A DNA stretch of 64,000 nucleotides from Thiomicrorhabdus indica (GCF_004293625.1 NZ_CP033040.1:2433001-2497000), one strand, 5' to 3'. Shown: positions 25,174 through 35,521, numbered from the stretch's first letter. Notes: a model not told the origin generated them from the letters alone. Numbers and translations: made by a program.

Positions 25174-27021
25174 ATGAAACTTAATAAATTAACTTTAGCA
25201 CTAGCTTCGGTTATGACTTCCAGCGCACTTGTTCTGAGTGGCTGCCTGAGTGATAGCGATGATACTAAAACATTCAAGTCGATCGAGTTCACGAATACTG
25301 AAGCGCCTGCGACAGCTGAAAAAATGGCTCAAACCTATACAGAGTCTTCAGCGATTGTGACTTACACAGATGGATCAACTGAAGAATTCCCTCTAACTTA
25401 TGAAAAACTTTTTGGAACATTAGATACCGTTGGTACGAACCCTCACCCAGCAGGTCAGCTTTATGACATAAACGGTTCTCCACTAATGGATCCAAACGGT
25501 GCACCATTAATTGCCGAAACGCCAGACTCAAATAGTTTGCTAAAAGTTGGTGACAAAATTTTCATGGTTTCTCACCTTGAATATGATTGGTTATATGCGG
25601 ATGGATCACGTGCTGGATCACGTGCTCCAATGGGAATGATTCAAACTGAAATCTCTCAAGATGACGATGGTGATTTAGATGCAGTCGATCAAAAACCAAT
25701 TGATTTTTCAGGCGTTGACGGACTTTGGATTCCTTGTTTTGGCTCGCAAACACCTTGGAACACTCACCTTGGTTCTGAAGAAGATTATGACATGCAGTAC
25801 AACCCTCTGAATGGAAGCTATAGTCGTACAACAGCAGCCATTAACGCAATGTCAACGATGTATTTCAATAACACTCGTACAGCAAACCCATACCACTATG
25901 GTTATTTCCCAGAAGTAACGGTTAATGAAGATGGTTCAAATGAAGTGGTGAAGCACTACTCAATGGGTCGTGGTACTTGGGAAGCTGGTAAAGTCATGCC
26001 TGATAGTCGCACAGTTTATTACGGCGATGACGGTACCAACGTGGCACTATTCATGTATGTTGCCGACAAGGCCGGTGACCTTTCATCCGGTTCTCTATAC
26101 GCTGGTAAAGTGACTCAAACAGGCAGCTATTCAGGCAACTTCGAATGGATCAAGCTTGGAAGTGCGACGGATGCAGAGGTTAAAACGCTTGCCGACACAA
26201 CCACGTTTGACGATATTTTTGTCAACGAAGCATTTGATGAAACGACAGAGTCTTGCCCTGCCGGCACAACGCACATTCAAGCAGGTTCTACATTTGATGA
26301 GTGTCTTGCGGTTAAACCAGGAATGGAAAAAGCGGCTGCTTTCCTAGAATCTCGTCGTTATGCCGCTCTTAAAGGTGCAACGGTCGAATTCAACAAAATG
26401 GAAGGTATCGCGGTCAACTCTGCGGATAACCACCTATATATGGCAATTTCATACCTAGACAGAGGAATGCTTGATCAAGGTCTTCCTGCGAGCATGGAAC
26501 ACCTAAAAATGGAAAAAGTAAACGCTGGTGCCACTTTCACTCTTCCAATGTCTGGCGGTCAAACAGATTCTGATGGTAACACTATCGACTCACCACATGT
26601 TGTCACATCAATGATGGTTGAAGACATGCTAATGGGTGTCGATATCTCAGCTGATCAATTCGGTAACATTGCTGATCCAAATCGTATCGCTAATACGGAC
26701 AACATCGCTTTCTCTGACAAAATGCGCACGCTATTTATCGGGGAAGATTCTGGAACGCACGTCAACAACTTTGTATGGGCTTACAACGTCGATACTAAGA
26801 AGCTTTCTCGTATCCTAACTAATGTTTCCGGTTCAGAAGCAACAGGTCTTCAAGTCGTTGATGATATGAACGGTCACGCTTACATCATGTCTAACTCTCA
26901 ACACCACGGCGACTTCATCTCAACAATGAATGCCGATCTTGAAGCACAACTTGATGCTCAAAACATCAATAAATTTGATGCGAACTTCGGTTACATCAAA
27001 GGGATGCCTGCAATCAAGTAA
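25174..27021 (+). CDS. PhoX-like (DUF839) lipoprotein
   Basis: A 615-residue predicted lipoprotein (lipobox LSGC, Cys 24) of the PhoX/DUF839 superfamily. The marker TPWNTHLGSEE at about residues 193-203 matches the family's TPWGTxLxxEE, and later segments KMEGIAVNSADNHLYMAIS, ADQFGNIADPNRIANTDNIAF and LFIGEDSG fit the beta-propeller metal-binding pattern. PhoX is a Ca/Fe alkaline phosphatase; this member is diverged and a lipoprotein rather than Tat-exported, so phosphatase activity is uncertain. The ATG at 25174 follows TGGGGAAAACA. A terminator-like hairpin separates it from a two-haem lipoprotein gene. Confidence 0.82.
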   Translation: MKLNKLTLALASVMTSSALVLSGCLSDSDDTKTFKSIEFTNTEAPATAEKMAQTYTESSAIVTYTDGSTEEFPLTYEKLFGTLDTVGTNPHPAGQLYDINGSPLMDPNGAPLIAETPDSNSLLKVGDKIFMVSHLEYDWLYADGSRAGSRAPMGMIQTEISQDDDGDLDAVDQKPIDFSGVDGLWIPCFGSQTPWNTHLGSEEDYDMQYNPLNGSYSRTTAAINAMSTMYFNNTRTANPYHYGYFPEVTVNEDGSNEVVKHYSMGRGTWEAGKVMPDSRTVYYGDDGTNVALFMYVADKAGDLSSGSLYAGKVTQTGSYSGNFEWIKLGSATDAEVKTLADTTTFDDIFVNEAFDETTESCPAGTTHIQAGSTFDECLAVKPGMEKAAAFLESRRYAALKGATVEFNKMEGIAVNSADNHLYMAISYLDRGMLDQGLPASMEHLKMEKVNAGATFTLPMSGGQTDSDGNTIDSPHVVTSMMVEDMLMGVDISADQFGNIADPNRIANTDNIAFSDKMRTLFIGEDSGTHVNNFVWAYNVDTKKLSRILTNVSGSEATGLQVVDDMNGHAYIMSNSQHHGDFISTMNADLEAQLDAQNINKFDANFGYIKGMPAIK

Positions 27022-27070
27022 TTAGAAAACCTCTCATAAATCTCGTCTTCCAAAGACGATATGACAGTTA

Positions 27071-27095
27071 AAAAGCCAGCTATTGCTGGCTTTTT
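27071..27095 (+). terminator. Rho-independent terminator after the PhoX-like gene
   Basis: AAAAGCCAGC, TATT loop, GCTGGCTTTTT: a strong hairpin with a T tract. It ends the PhoX-like transcript but lies only about 30 bases before the next start on the same strand, so partial read-through may feed the two-haem lipoprotein gene. Confidence 0.9.
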
Positions 27096-27128
27096 GTGTA
27101 ACAAAGACAAATATTAGGAACCTCAATT

Positions 27129-29096
27129 ATGAGAATTTTTTCATTTTCTTTAGGCATCAGTACTCTTCTGATATTATCTGGTTGCGGAAGTCAATCAGAT
27201 TCAGAGCCAGCCAACCATCAAGAAGAGACGCCACCAACGCAATCCGCTTTAGTTGGCACTTACATCAATCCGATTATTTTTGAAGAAAACCCCTATCCTC
27301 AAATTCCTGCACAATGCTATACAGAAACCAGTCTAGGTACTCAAAATGCCTGCCTTTTCTGCCATACAAATGGACTTTACAAACTTGGTCTTGGCAACAA
27401 TAATCCGCAAGCTGGCGCAATTCCTTTAGTCAATTTTCAAATCGACTATGGATTTGATCCGTACACTTTACAAGGACCCTCTGCGGCTATTAACTATTGG
27501 GAAAACACCCTCTACCCAGAAAAACTTGCAGCGGCCGTAGAATCCTTAGGTGAAACACCTAGCTCATGGAATATGACTCAATACATCCAAGAGGACAACT
27601 GGCAATCTGCTTATAACCAACGTTTTGGTGATAGCAAAGACTGGGATAGCGGCTATGACCAAGCATTTCGTCTACTGCCCGGCCTAAATCCAAGCGCCCT
27701 TCCAGCAGATAACGATGGTTTTGTGCGCTCGAACAACAGCGAAGAAGTTTTCTTTGAAGATGGACTTGGCGGAAACACAGGCTGGCGTGCCATTAACTTT
27801 ATGCCCTATGGAATATTTTCTCCAATGACAGGATCTGTCTCAGGAATTTATATTCGTCTACCTGAAAACTATATGAAAAACGAGCTCAATCAGTTTGACT
27901 TGACGACCTACAAAATGAATCTAGACCTTCTCAGGGATGCCATTCAGAATCGTTTAAATGACCAAAGCTCACAAACCTACTATGGCATGGCAAAAAACGA
28001 AACAGTAATTGCAGGTAGCTACCCTCAGGGTACTGAATTCGCACATCCTCTGCATTATGTCGATACCGATGTTGACGGCTCTCATAGAAAATTTCCCGGC
28101 ATGAGAGCAAACCGAGTTAAAGAAGTTCGTTATATGTACAAAGATGAAAACTTTAACCCGATGGAAGCTCGCCCAGGAGATGGTACGGGAGATACCATTT
28201 ATGGCAATGACTCTCAAGGATGGGTAGATAATGGTTCTGGTTGGATACTGGCCGGTTACATAGAAGACACAAAAGGAGAACTTCGACCACAGACTCGTCA
28301 AGAATTGACTCAGTGCATTGGATGCCATTCTGGCCACCATTACGCTACCAAAGACCCAAATTTTACAAGCGGCACTGGAAATACCGTTGACAGCACTTGG
28401 TCTTTCCCTCGTGCGTTTAATTCGGATATTGGTTGGCAAGAAATGGACTATCTTGGAACAAAACTCGTCAACGGCAACGCCGTTTCAACGACTCCAGAAC
28501 CTAAAAACCGCCATGCACAAATCGGTGAATTTGCGCTATTACTTAACTACAGCATCAGTGCCAATTTATACGGTGTTATGCCAGAGTCAATAGAGTCAAG
28601 ATTGCAACAAACAATCACCATAGAAAATGGCTATTCAGACAATTGGAAAAAAATTGACACCACTTCTGCTGATAGCTACGAAACAAGCACTAAACTACGT
28701 CAAGCTCTTCTTAGAGAGTATGTTTCTAAAAGCGCTTACTTGAACTCGGATGGCACAATTAAGGGGTTTTTGCTATATCCTCCTCAAGAAGAAGCGTTGC
28801 AAAATGCCCAACGTTATCGCCAAGTAGTGGTCACTCAACGCTATAACCTTGGTAAAGATGTATTTGCCTCAACACCCATCAGCTACTTCCACTATCGCAG
28901 CTCTGATATAGCTGAAGTGAAATTAGATAAAACACCTTACCAATTCGGCGAAGTTATTTCAGAACGTTCAATTCAAATTGAAGATCCTACTCGCTTCGAT
29001 TACAAGGCAGGAGACGGTATTACCTTAATTAAGGACAACCTTAAGTTTGAAAATGGAGGAACCTATTTCCCCGAATATGTACCTTATCTCCAGTAA
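27129..29096 (+). CDS. Two-haem c-type cytochrome lipoprotein, unknown family
   Basis: A 655-residue lipoprotein (lipobox LSGC, Cys 19) with two haem c attachment motifs: CLFCH at residues 75-79 and CIGCH at 396-400, the second followed by SGHHYATKD. The long regions between are rich in Trp, Tyr and Gly and do not match a family I know; they could hold a catalytic or binding domain. It follows the PhoX-like lipoprotein gene by about 110 bases. Their pairing suggests a shared outer-membrane or periplasmic redox process, which is inference. No ACCGGCCGGT copies occur in this gene or in its PhoX-like partner. Confidence 0.75.
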   Translation: MRIFSFSLGISTLLILSGCGSQSDSEPANHQEETPPTQSALVGTYINPIIFEENPYPQIPAQCYTETSLGTQNACLFCHTNGLYKLGLGNNNPQAGAIPLVNFQIDYGFDPYTLQGPSAAINYWENTLYPEKLAAAVESLGETPSSWNMTQYIQEDNWQSAYNQRFGDSKDWDSGYDQAFRLLPGLNPSALPADNDGFVRSNNSEEVFFEDGLGGNTGWRAINFMPYGIFSPMTGSVSGIYIRLPENYMKNELNQFDLTTYKMNLDLLRDAIQNRLNDQSSQTYYGMAKNETVIAGSYPQGTEFAHPLHYVDTDVDGSHRKFPGMRANRVKEVRYMYKDENFNPMEARPGDGTGDTIYGNDSQGWVDNGSGWILAGYIEDTKGELRPQTRQELTQCIGCHSGHHYATKDPNFTSGTGNTVDSTWSFPRAFNSDIGWQEMDYLGTKLVNGNAVSTTPEPKNRHAQIGEFALLLNYSISANLYGVMPESIESRLQQTITIENGYSDNWKKIDTTSADSYETSTKLRQALLREYVSKSAYLNSDGTIKGFLLYPPQEEALQNAQRYRQVVVTQRYNLGKDVFASTPISYFHYRSSDIAEVKLDKTPYQFGEVISERSIQIEDPTRFDYKAGDGITLIKDNLKFENGGTYFPEYVPYLQ

Positions 29097-29239
29097 ACAA
29101 TAAAAAACAGCCAGCTAAGGTTAATTTTTCGCTAACTTTATGAAAAATTTGAAATATACGAAAATTAAGTTCAAGGCAAACTTGCAATTTGATTAGGTTT
29201 CTTGGATAATTCCGCCTTCTTAATTCGTACTGCCAATTT

Positions 29240-29267
29240 TGACAGGCTGAATTGTAGAAATATTCGA
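29240..29267 (+). promoter_or_regulatory. Likely sigma-70 promoter of rpmB-rpmG
   Basis: A consensus -35 TTGACA at 29240-29245, then 16 bases, then TATTCG as a weak -10 box. It lies about 90 bases upstream of rpmB, within a 260-base AT-rich gap that also has the palindrome ATATTCGAATAT. The fit is good at -35 only. Confidence 0.4.
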
Positions 29268-29357
29268 ATATTTTTATTTTAAGAATATCGAATGAATTCA
29301 ATGAGTTAGCTACTCAAGAAATCTTGAGATATTCAAACTACTAGAAGGGATTGTGAA

Positions 29358-29594
29358 ATGTCTAGAGTATGCCAAGTAACAGGAAAACGTCCTGTAGTCG
29401 GTAACAATGTTTCCCACTCTCACCGTAAAACTCGTCGTCGCTTTTTGCCAAACTTGCACTCGCACCGTTTTTGGTCAGAAGCTGAGAACCGTTTCGTAAA
29501 ACTTCGTGTATCAACAGCTGGTATGCGCATTATCGACAAGAACGGTATTGACGCTGTGATCGCTGATATGCGTTCACGTGGTGAGAAAGTCTAA
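29358..29594 (+). CDS. rpmB: 50S ribosomal protein L28
   Basis: A 78-residue large-subunit ribosomal protein, full family length, with the typical start [21 protein letters not shown] and [19 protein letters not shown] precedes the ATG. It forms the classic rpmB-rpmG operon with the next gene, 10 bases downstream, whose ribosome binding site AAGGAG overlaps its stop region. Confidence 0.98.
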   Translation: MSRVCQVTGKRPVVGNNVSHSHRKTRRRFLPNLHSHRFWSEAENRFVKLRVSTAGMRIIDKNGIDAVIADMRSRGEKV

Positions 29595-29604
29595 GGAGAC
29601 TATC

Positions 29605-29757
29605 ATGCGCGATAAGATCAAGCTAAAGTCCACTGAATCTGCTTATTATTATACAACTGATAAAAATAAGAAGAACATGGCTGGAAAATTCGAGATCAAG
29701 AAATACGACCCAGTGGTTCGTAAACACGTCTTGTTCAAAGAAGCGAAAATCAAGTAA
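29605..29757 (+). CDS. rpmG: 50S ribosomal protein L33
   Basis: A 50-residue large-subunit protein beginning [20 protein letters not shown]. It has the C-minus (zinc-free) form: the usual pairs of cysteines are absent, so it does not need zinc. The strong AAGGAG site stands 8 bases before the ATG. Co-transcribed with rpmB and followed by a strong terminator. Confidence 0.97.
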   Translation: MRDKIKLKSTESAYYYTTDKNKKNMAGKFEIKKYDPVVRKHVLFKEAKIK

Positions 29758-29778
29758 TCTCCATTACTTGATCTTCTT

Positions 29779-29813
29779 AAAAACCCGGAAGCCAAAAGCG
29801 ACCGGGTTTTTTT
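29779..29813 (+). terminator. Rho-independent terminator of rpmB-rpmG
   Basis: AAACCCGG at 29781 and CCGGGTTTTTTT at 29802 form a stem of about eight pairs with a T tract on the plus strand, directly after rpmG. Confidence 0.92.
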
Positions 29814-29864
29814 ATGTCTATTCAAAATGCCAGACTAGAGTGCTTGATACAATAAACAGCAATT

Positions 29865-32564
29865 CTACTCAGGACATGCCTTTTCATCTGTAATCACTTC
29901 TAAACGTAATTCATCTCTTCCTGAAGATTTTGCGGCATACATTAATTGATCTAGCTGTGAATATAAGCAACTACTATTGATCTGATGATTAAATGATTCG
30001 ATAAATAACGCGCCAACCGACACTGTAACGACTTTATGCTGAGAGCCTGGGTTTGATAAGTTCAAGTCTCGGATCACCTGTTGGAATTTCTCCAAATGAT
30101 TCTCAAACACAGAAGCGGTCTTAAACTCCGTGACAACAATAAACTCCTCTCCACCAATTCGGAAAATGAAATCACTGGCACGACCAAAACTTTTCTGAGT
30201 AGCTTTTGCCACTTCTACCAAAACTTTATCTCCCTGCTGATGCCCAAACCGGTCATTAATGGCTTTAAAGTAATCAATATCAAATAACAGCACCGATAAC
30301 TTTAGATTTAAACGATTGGCCTGATGTATCAAAGGATCAAACATTTCATTAAATTGATGTCGGTTATACAAGCCGGTCAGAGCATCGTGAGTCGCCACTT
30401 CTTCAAGACGTTTTTTATCCGTAATATCGACTCTTGTAGCCCATGCACCGACAACTTTTCCTTTTTCAATTTTTGGAGAAGCCGTTAATTCCACCCAGTA
30501 ATCTTCCCCATTGCACCCTTTAGCTCGTGCTTCGTGAGTGACCGACTCTCCTCTAACTACTCTTTGGTATAAGTGCTCATATTCTTGTTCATCAACCTCT
30601 GGATGGCGCAAAACAAAATGCGACTGCCCAACAAGCTGCTCTCGTTGACATCCGGTAAACCTTAAAAACGACTCGCTCACCCACTCCACCTTACCGGTTA
30701 GAAAATTGGTGTAGGTCGCCATAGACAGTTCATTGACCTGATTAATATAAAACGCTTGTTGTCTTTTTTGGCGTTGTAACAACCACAAAAGCCAGCCGAA
30801 AATAGATAAAACAGCCAAAAAACCGAGGGAAACCGCCACTAAGGTTGAGTGATCGGTTTTACGCACCAACTCTAACTGAATCCACTTTTTATAAATTGCA
30901 TTACGCTCTTCCGGTGTAATGGAGCCCAACGCTTTTGTCATAATAGAAAACAAAAGAGGATCTTGATTATCAACGCCAATACCTAACTCAAAACGTGCGT
31001 CACCTTCACCCACAATATGTAAGCCATCAATACCATATCGCTTAATGGCAAAGTTAATTGACGCTAGGTTTCCCGAAAAGGCATAAGCATCGCCTTTTAG
31101 AACAGCTTCTAACCCATCTCTTTCCGTAGCAACCGGCATCAGATCGATTTGCGGATAATTATTCCGTAGCCACTCTTCTGACCAGTACCCACTTGGAACA
31201 GCAACCGTTTTTCCATGTAAGACATCATAATTTTCGATAAAATTCACATCTTTTTTTGCCACTAGCACTAGCGGAAACGAAAGGTAAGGCTTGGTAAAAT
31301 TCATAAACATTTCTCGTTCTGGAGTCGCCACAGCACAAGAAAGAATTTTTGCTTCTCGATCTCGAGCGGCCTGCATCACATCTTCCCAAGGCTTTTGATG
31401 ATAATGCTTAAATCTAATACCTAGCTTTTTCTCCATTAAAGAAAAATAGTCGGCTGCCATGCCAGAAAATTCACCCTTGCTATTTACAAACTCAAAAGGC
31501 TCCCAAAAAGAATCATTACCGATTTGAATTTCAGGATTCTCGTGTAAATATTGAATTTCTTCTGACGTAAGATTCAGAGTAGAAGGGTGAAAAATAAAAG
31601 CTTCGGGAATGAAGTTTTGATATTGAGATTCTGTCACTAAACCTGCTTGATAAGCATTTTTAGCGGCTGCCGCCACTTTTTGAGGCGAAATATCACCAAC
31701 TTTCCCTACATCTGGCACCACAAACATGGCCGTTTCAGAAGCTTCTCCAAATAAAGCTTCTCGACTTTTTTTAACCGAATAATTTTTGACCATAAAATCC
31801 ACAACAGAAGATGGCGATTGGAACGCATACTCCCAACCTTTCGCGGTGGCTTTTTTAAAAGCCTTCACCATTTGCCGATTGATTTGAACAGTCTCTTGAT
31901 GAGAAACAATTACATCCCCTAGTGATTGAACACCAAAACTTTTGGGATCAAGCAGATGAAAAGGAACACCTAACTGTCGCAATATAAAAGGTTCATTGGT
32001 TTGGTAGGCAGAAAAAAGGTCAACATTGCCGTCAACAAAATCTTGAAGGTTACCTGTAGAAGGCACTGTTTTAATCGGCTGATTGACTAGTTTCTTAGCT
32101 TGATTAATCAAGGCAAGAACGTCAACACTCCCATGATCCATAACCGTCTTGCCAGATAACTGTTCAAGATTATAAATCGGCTCTTTAGAGAGCAAGACCA
32201 TCGGAGAGGTTTGAAAATTAGCAAACACTAGGCGAATCGGTTTTCCATGAATAAAATCAGCAACCGAGCTACTATAAGCGACCGCAAAATCAGCACGCTT
32301 ATTGACGACTTCTTCCACAGAAGAAATTCCTGGCTGCCAATCTTTCAAGGTCACATCTAAACCGGCCTCGCGATAGAAACCCTGCTGAATCGCTGCATAA
32401 AACCCAGCAAATTCAAACTGATGATGCCAATTAAGTTGAACGCTGACTGGCGTTAGAGGCTCTCTATTCTTTTCAATCAAGTCGACACTAGCAAAAGCTC
32501 GAAAGCTCAGCAAACTGACCAACAAAAACATAAACCAGAAACGAATGTAGAAAATATCTCTCAT
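29865..32564 (-). CDS. Double solute-binding-domain PAS-GGDEF receptor (diguanylate cyclase)
   Basis: An 899-residue membrane sensor. After a signal peptide comes an NMT1/THI5-like binding domain (about residues 35-300: VSVQLNWHHQFEFAGFYAA, GFYREAGLDV), then a second, SBP_bac_3-type domain (about 340-565: ILSCAVATPEREMFMNFTKPY), one transmembrane helix near 580, a PAS domain with PAC (about 615-725), and GGDEF with GGEEF at 804-808. The inhibitory RxxD site (RASD) is present. It is predicted to sense thiamine-precursor-like or amino-acid-like ligands in the periplasm and make c-di-GMP. A close paralogue lies directly upstream on the same strand. Confidence 0.88.
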   Translation of the reverse strand: MRDIFYIRFWFMFLLVSLLSFRAFASVDLIEKNREPLTPVSVQLNWHHQFEFAGFYAAIQQGFYREAGLDVTLKDWQPGISSVEEVVNKRADFAVAYSSSVADFIHGKPIRLVFANFQTSPMVLLSKEPIYNLEQLSGKTVMDHGSVDVLALINQAKKLVNQPIKTVPSTGNLQDFVDGNVDLFSAYQTNEPFILRQLGVPFHLLDPKSFGVQSLGDVIVSHQETVQINRQMVKAFKKATAKGWEYAFQSPSSVVDFMVKNYSVKKSREALFGEASETAMFVVPDVGKVGDISPQKVAAAAKNAYQAGLVTESQYQNFIPEAFIFHPSTLNLTSEEIQYLHENPEIQIGNDSFWEPFEFVNSKGEFSGMAADYFSLMEKKLGIRFKHYHQKPWEDVMQAARDREAKILSCAVATPEREMFMNFTKPYLSFPLVLVAKKDVNFIENYDVLHGKTVAVPSGYWSEEWLRNNYPQIDLMPVATERDGLEAVLKGDAYAFSGNLASINFAIKRYGIDGLHIVGEGDARFELGIGVDNQDPLLFSIMTKALGSITPEERNAIYKKWIQLELVRKTDHSTLVAVSLGFLAVLSIFGWLLWLLQRQKRQQAFYINQVNELSMATYTNFLTGKVEWVSESFLRFTGCQREQLVGQSHFVLRHPEVDEQEYEHLYQRVVRGESVTHEARAKGCNGEDYWVELTASPKIEKGKVVGAWATRVDITDKKRLEEVATHDALTGLYNRHQFNEMFDPLIHQANRLNLKLSVLLFDIDYFKAINDRFGHQQGDKVLVEVAKATQKSFGRASDFIFRIGGEEFIVVTEFKTASVFENHLEKFQQVIRDLNLSNPGSQHKVVTVSVGALFIESFNHQINSSCLYSQLDQLMYAAKSSGRDELRLEVITDEKACPE

Positions 32565-32770
32565 AGGCTTATTCTATACAGAAACCCATAAGACAGTAAC
32601 AAGTATTCCAACACTCAAAACTACGACTACAACAGGCTATAAGGATATTAAACAACATAAATTCAAAACGACAAAAATCAATTAGTAATTGACATAAAAA
32701 GCAACCTTTAAGTCAACAAAAACAATTAAAACTAAACCGGCCGGTCAATTTATCCTATTCATTATTTAAG

Positions 32771-35521
32771 TCAATTTTTAAAAATTTTTCTTTGTGACAA
32801 GGCTTCGATGCCTCGCTTTTTAACTTCAACACGATTTCGACCATGGTCTTTTGCTCGATATAAGAGTTCATCGACTTCTTTAAAAATAGCATCTGCGTCC
32901 AAAGAGCGTAACTCCGAAGACTGCACACAGCATGCTCCCATGGAAATCGTTACTACGCCATCAATGCCACGAGCATTTTCAATCTTCAAATCAGCAACCG
33001 CTTGACGTAAATCCTCTAAGTTGGCTTCTAAGTCCTTTGCAGAATCACAACTTGCCACAATCAAAAATTCTTCACCACCCATCCGAAAAACTAAATCCTC
33101 TGAACGATCAAACATCGTTTTAAGAACTTTCGCTACACCAACTAATGCTTTATCGCCATATAAATGACCATAATCATCATTCACCCTTTTAAAGAAGTCG
33201 ATATCAACCAAGACAAACATCACTCCTTTATCGGCTTGAATAGTTTGAGCCAAATGCTGATCAATGACCTCGTTATAAAAACGACGGTTGTATAACCAAG
33301 TTAATTCATCTCGAACCAGCAACTCCTCAATACGTTTTTGATCACTAATATCAACAGAGGTCATTAACGCCTTGGTTCTGCGACCTAGCCAATCACTTTC
33401 CGGAGTCAACTTAATTTTCAACCACAGTTTGCCACCGCCAGAGCGCTTAACAATGATTTCACCCTGCCATTCTTGACCTTGTCGTAACTGTTCATAAACC
33501 ACTTCCGGCATTTCAGCATGTAAAGGAATAAAAAACTTTGTGCAACCATAACCAATAATTTCATCTTTGGAACGTCCCAATAATTGACTGAAACGATTAG
33601 ACACCCACATGAAGGTTTGTGACTCCAAATCAATAAACGCCGCATTTGATAACTCATAAACTTGCGTTAAATATCTTTTTTGCATCCTTCTTTGGAACAC
33701 AAATCCTACAATGATTAGCATAAGTAAAATAATTAATCCAATCGCAGGTAGCAAAAATTCAGAATTCAGGTTATCACCGACCTGCTTAACGCCTTTCGCT
33801 TGCAACCAGCGATGCTGAATTTCTTTTTTATCCAGTTCAGGCATCAAAACCAGCGCTTTTTGCAAGACTGAATACAACACCGGTTGAGAACGAGGAACAC
33901 CGATGGAAACAGGTAAAGAGGTATCCAAGTTTCCGACAACTCGGATTCCTTGAACCCCATTTCGTTGAATGGCATCATTTAAAGTCGAAAAGCCAGCAAT
34001 AATTCCATCAGCCCGATTGCTTTTTACGGCAGAAATGGCTAAGGCCATCGTCTCAAAAACCTGCAACTCCATTTCCGGATAATAGTGTCTTAGTAAGGTA
34101 TGCAATCCATGATTGCTAACCGTTGCCAAGGTCAGCCCCATCACATCGTCAAAATTTTTCACCGGCCCAACATTTTTATCGGTTGCCAAAGCCAAATGCA
34201 TCGTCATAAGCGGATCCGTAAACAACAAACGATGGTTTAAGCTTCGGTCAGCAATAACACAGGAAATCGGATGATCAAGATTTCCCTCAAGGATTTCAGG
34301 GTGAAGATGGCTCCAATCTTTCTGATGGGTTACAAGCCTCAGACCTAAATAACCTGTCATAGATTTTAAGTAATCATGACAAACCCCTTGCCATTGACCG
34401 GAAGCATCGAGAAAACTATAAGGCTGGACATTTGGTGAGAATGACACGGACAGAGAATTGAACCTTGACAAGTAATTTTGCTCATCTTTTGTAAAATCTG
34501 CCAATCTCGGATCAAATATCATTTGCTGCAAATTCAGCTTCTCAAACTGTTCAACCGAGATATAACCTAAATTTTTAGCATCTCTCAAAAATGCTTCAAG
34601 TTTATTGATATCCAAATCGCCAACTTTTGCGCCTGCCGGTCGAACAAAACGCTCAATTTGTTCAGCTTCTGCCTGCAAAGCTTCTGGGCTTTTTTGAATA
34701 GGATAATTATTCAGAATGACGTCGATAATTTCAGGTGTATGTTGTAACGCATATTCCCAACCTTTAATGGAGGCTCGTTTAAAAGCTTCAAGCTCTTCTG
34801 GGTTAGAAAATGCAAATTTCCTAGAGGTGAAGACATAATCTCCATAAGATTGAATCCCAAATGTTTTAGGGTCAACGATTGAATACTTAACTTGTCTTTG
34901 TTGCAACTCAAACGGTTCATTGATGGCATAGGCGGTATATAAATCGACTTTTTTATCGATAAAATCCTCAATATCTCCACTGGCTTGCGTAAAGTTTAAC
35001 TTCGCTCCCGCTTCAACCTGTGCACGTTTTTTTAACATTTCCAGCGTATAAACCCCATTCGCATGCGTTAAACGCATACCATCCAATTGCTCTAAACGCT
35101 CTATTGGTTTATGGCTAATTAACACGGCTGGAGAAACTTGAAAAACAGGGAATAACAGCTGAAGCGGTTGGCCTTTGGCGTAATCAATTAGAATATTAGA
35201 ATAACCGATGCCAATGTCTGCTTGATTCTCAAGAATCGCCTGACTGACATCAAGATTCGGACGCCACTCCTGAATACGGACATCCAGGCCGGCCTCTTTA
35301 TAAAAACCTTTTTCTAAAGCCGCATAAAATCCGGCAAATTCAAATTGATGCTTCCAATTAAGCTGAAGTCGAACAGTCGTCAAATTTGAAGAATAAGGCG
35401 AATCAAAAGCAGGAGTCGGATCCGTAGAAGTTGCGATAGATGGATGAGCATTTACACCGAATGACAAGCCAACAAAGACACAGGCCAGAAAAAAATAAGA
35501 GGAGGTTAAGCTTTTGAACAT
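32771..35521 (-). CDS. Double solute-binding-domain PAS-GGDEF receptor, paralogue
   Basis: A 916-residue protein with the same architecture as the gene downstream: signal peptide, NMT1/THI5-like domain (about residues 45-320, VRLQLNWKHQFEFAGFYAA), SBP_bac_3-type domain (about 355-580), a transmembrane helix (near 600), PAS, and GGDEF with GGEEF at 815-819 plus an RSED inhibitory site. The sequences are clearly related but diverged throughout, so an old tandem duplication with different ligands is likely. The 206-base gap between them holds one ACCGGCCGGT copy, so each may have its own promoter. Confidence 0.88.
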   Translation of the reverse strand: MFKSLTSSYFFLACVFVGLSFGVNAHPSIATSTDPTPAFDSPYSSNLTTVRLQLNWKHQFEFAGFYAALEKGFYKEAGLDVRIQEWRPNLDVSQAILENQADIGIGYSNILIDYAKGQPLQLLFPVFQVSPAVLISHKPIERLEQLDGMRLTHANGVYTLEMLKKRAQVEAGAKLNFTQASGDIEDFIDKKVDLYTAYAINEPFELQQRQVKYSIVDPKTFGIQSYGDYVFTSRKFAFSNPEELEAFKRASIKGWEYALQHTPEIIDVILNNYPIQKSPEALQAEAEQIERFVRPAGAKVGDLDINKLEAFLRDAKNLGYISVEQFEKLNLQQMIFDPRLADFTKDEQNYLSRFNSLSVSFSPNVQPYSFLDASGQWQGVCHDYLKSMTGYLGLRLVTHQKDWSHLHPEILEGNLDHPISCVIADRSLNHRLLFTDPLMTMHLALATDKNVGPVKNFDDVMGLTLATVSNHGLHTLLRHYYPEMELQVFETMALAISAVKSNRADGIIAGFSTLNDAIQRNGVQGIRVVGNLDTSLPVSIGVPRSQPVLYSVLQKALVLMPELDKKEIQHRWLQAKGVKQVGDNLNSEFLLPAIGLIILLMLIIVGFVFQRRMQKRYLTQVYELSNAAFIDLESQTFMWVSNRFSQLLGRSKDEIIGYGCTKFFIPLHAEMPEVVYEQLRQGQEWQGEIIVKRSGGGKLWLKIKLTPESDWLGRRTKALMTSVDISDQKRIEELLVRDELTWLYNRRFYNEVIDQHLAQTIQADKGVMFVLVDIDFFKRVNDDYGHLYGDKALVGVAKVLKTMFDRSEDLVFRMGGEEFLIVASCDSAKDLEANLEDLRQAVADLKIENARGIDGVVTISMGACCVQSSELRSLDADAIFKEVDELLYRAKDHGRNRVEVKKRGIEALSQRKIFKN

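Noticed and set aside
27969-28439. A 156-codon minus-strand frame opposite the two-haem lipoprotein gene
   Set aside because: Antisense shadow; the plus-strand gene has a signal peptide and two CxxCH motifs.
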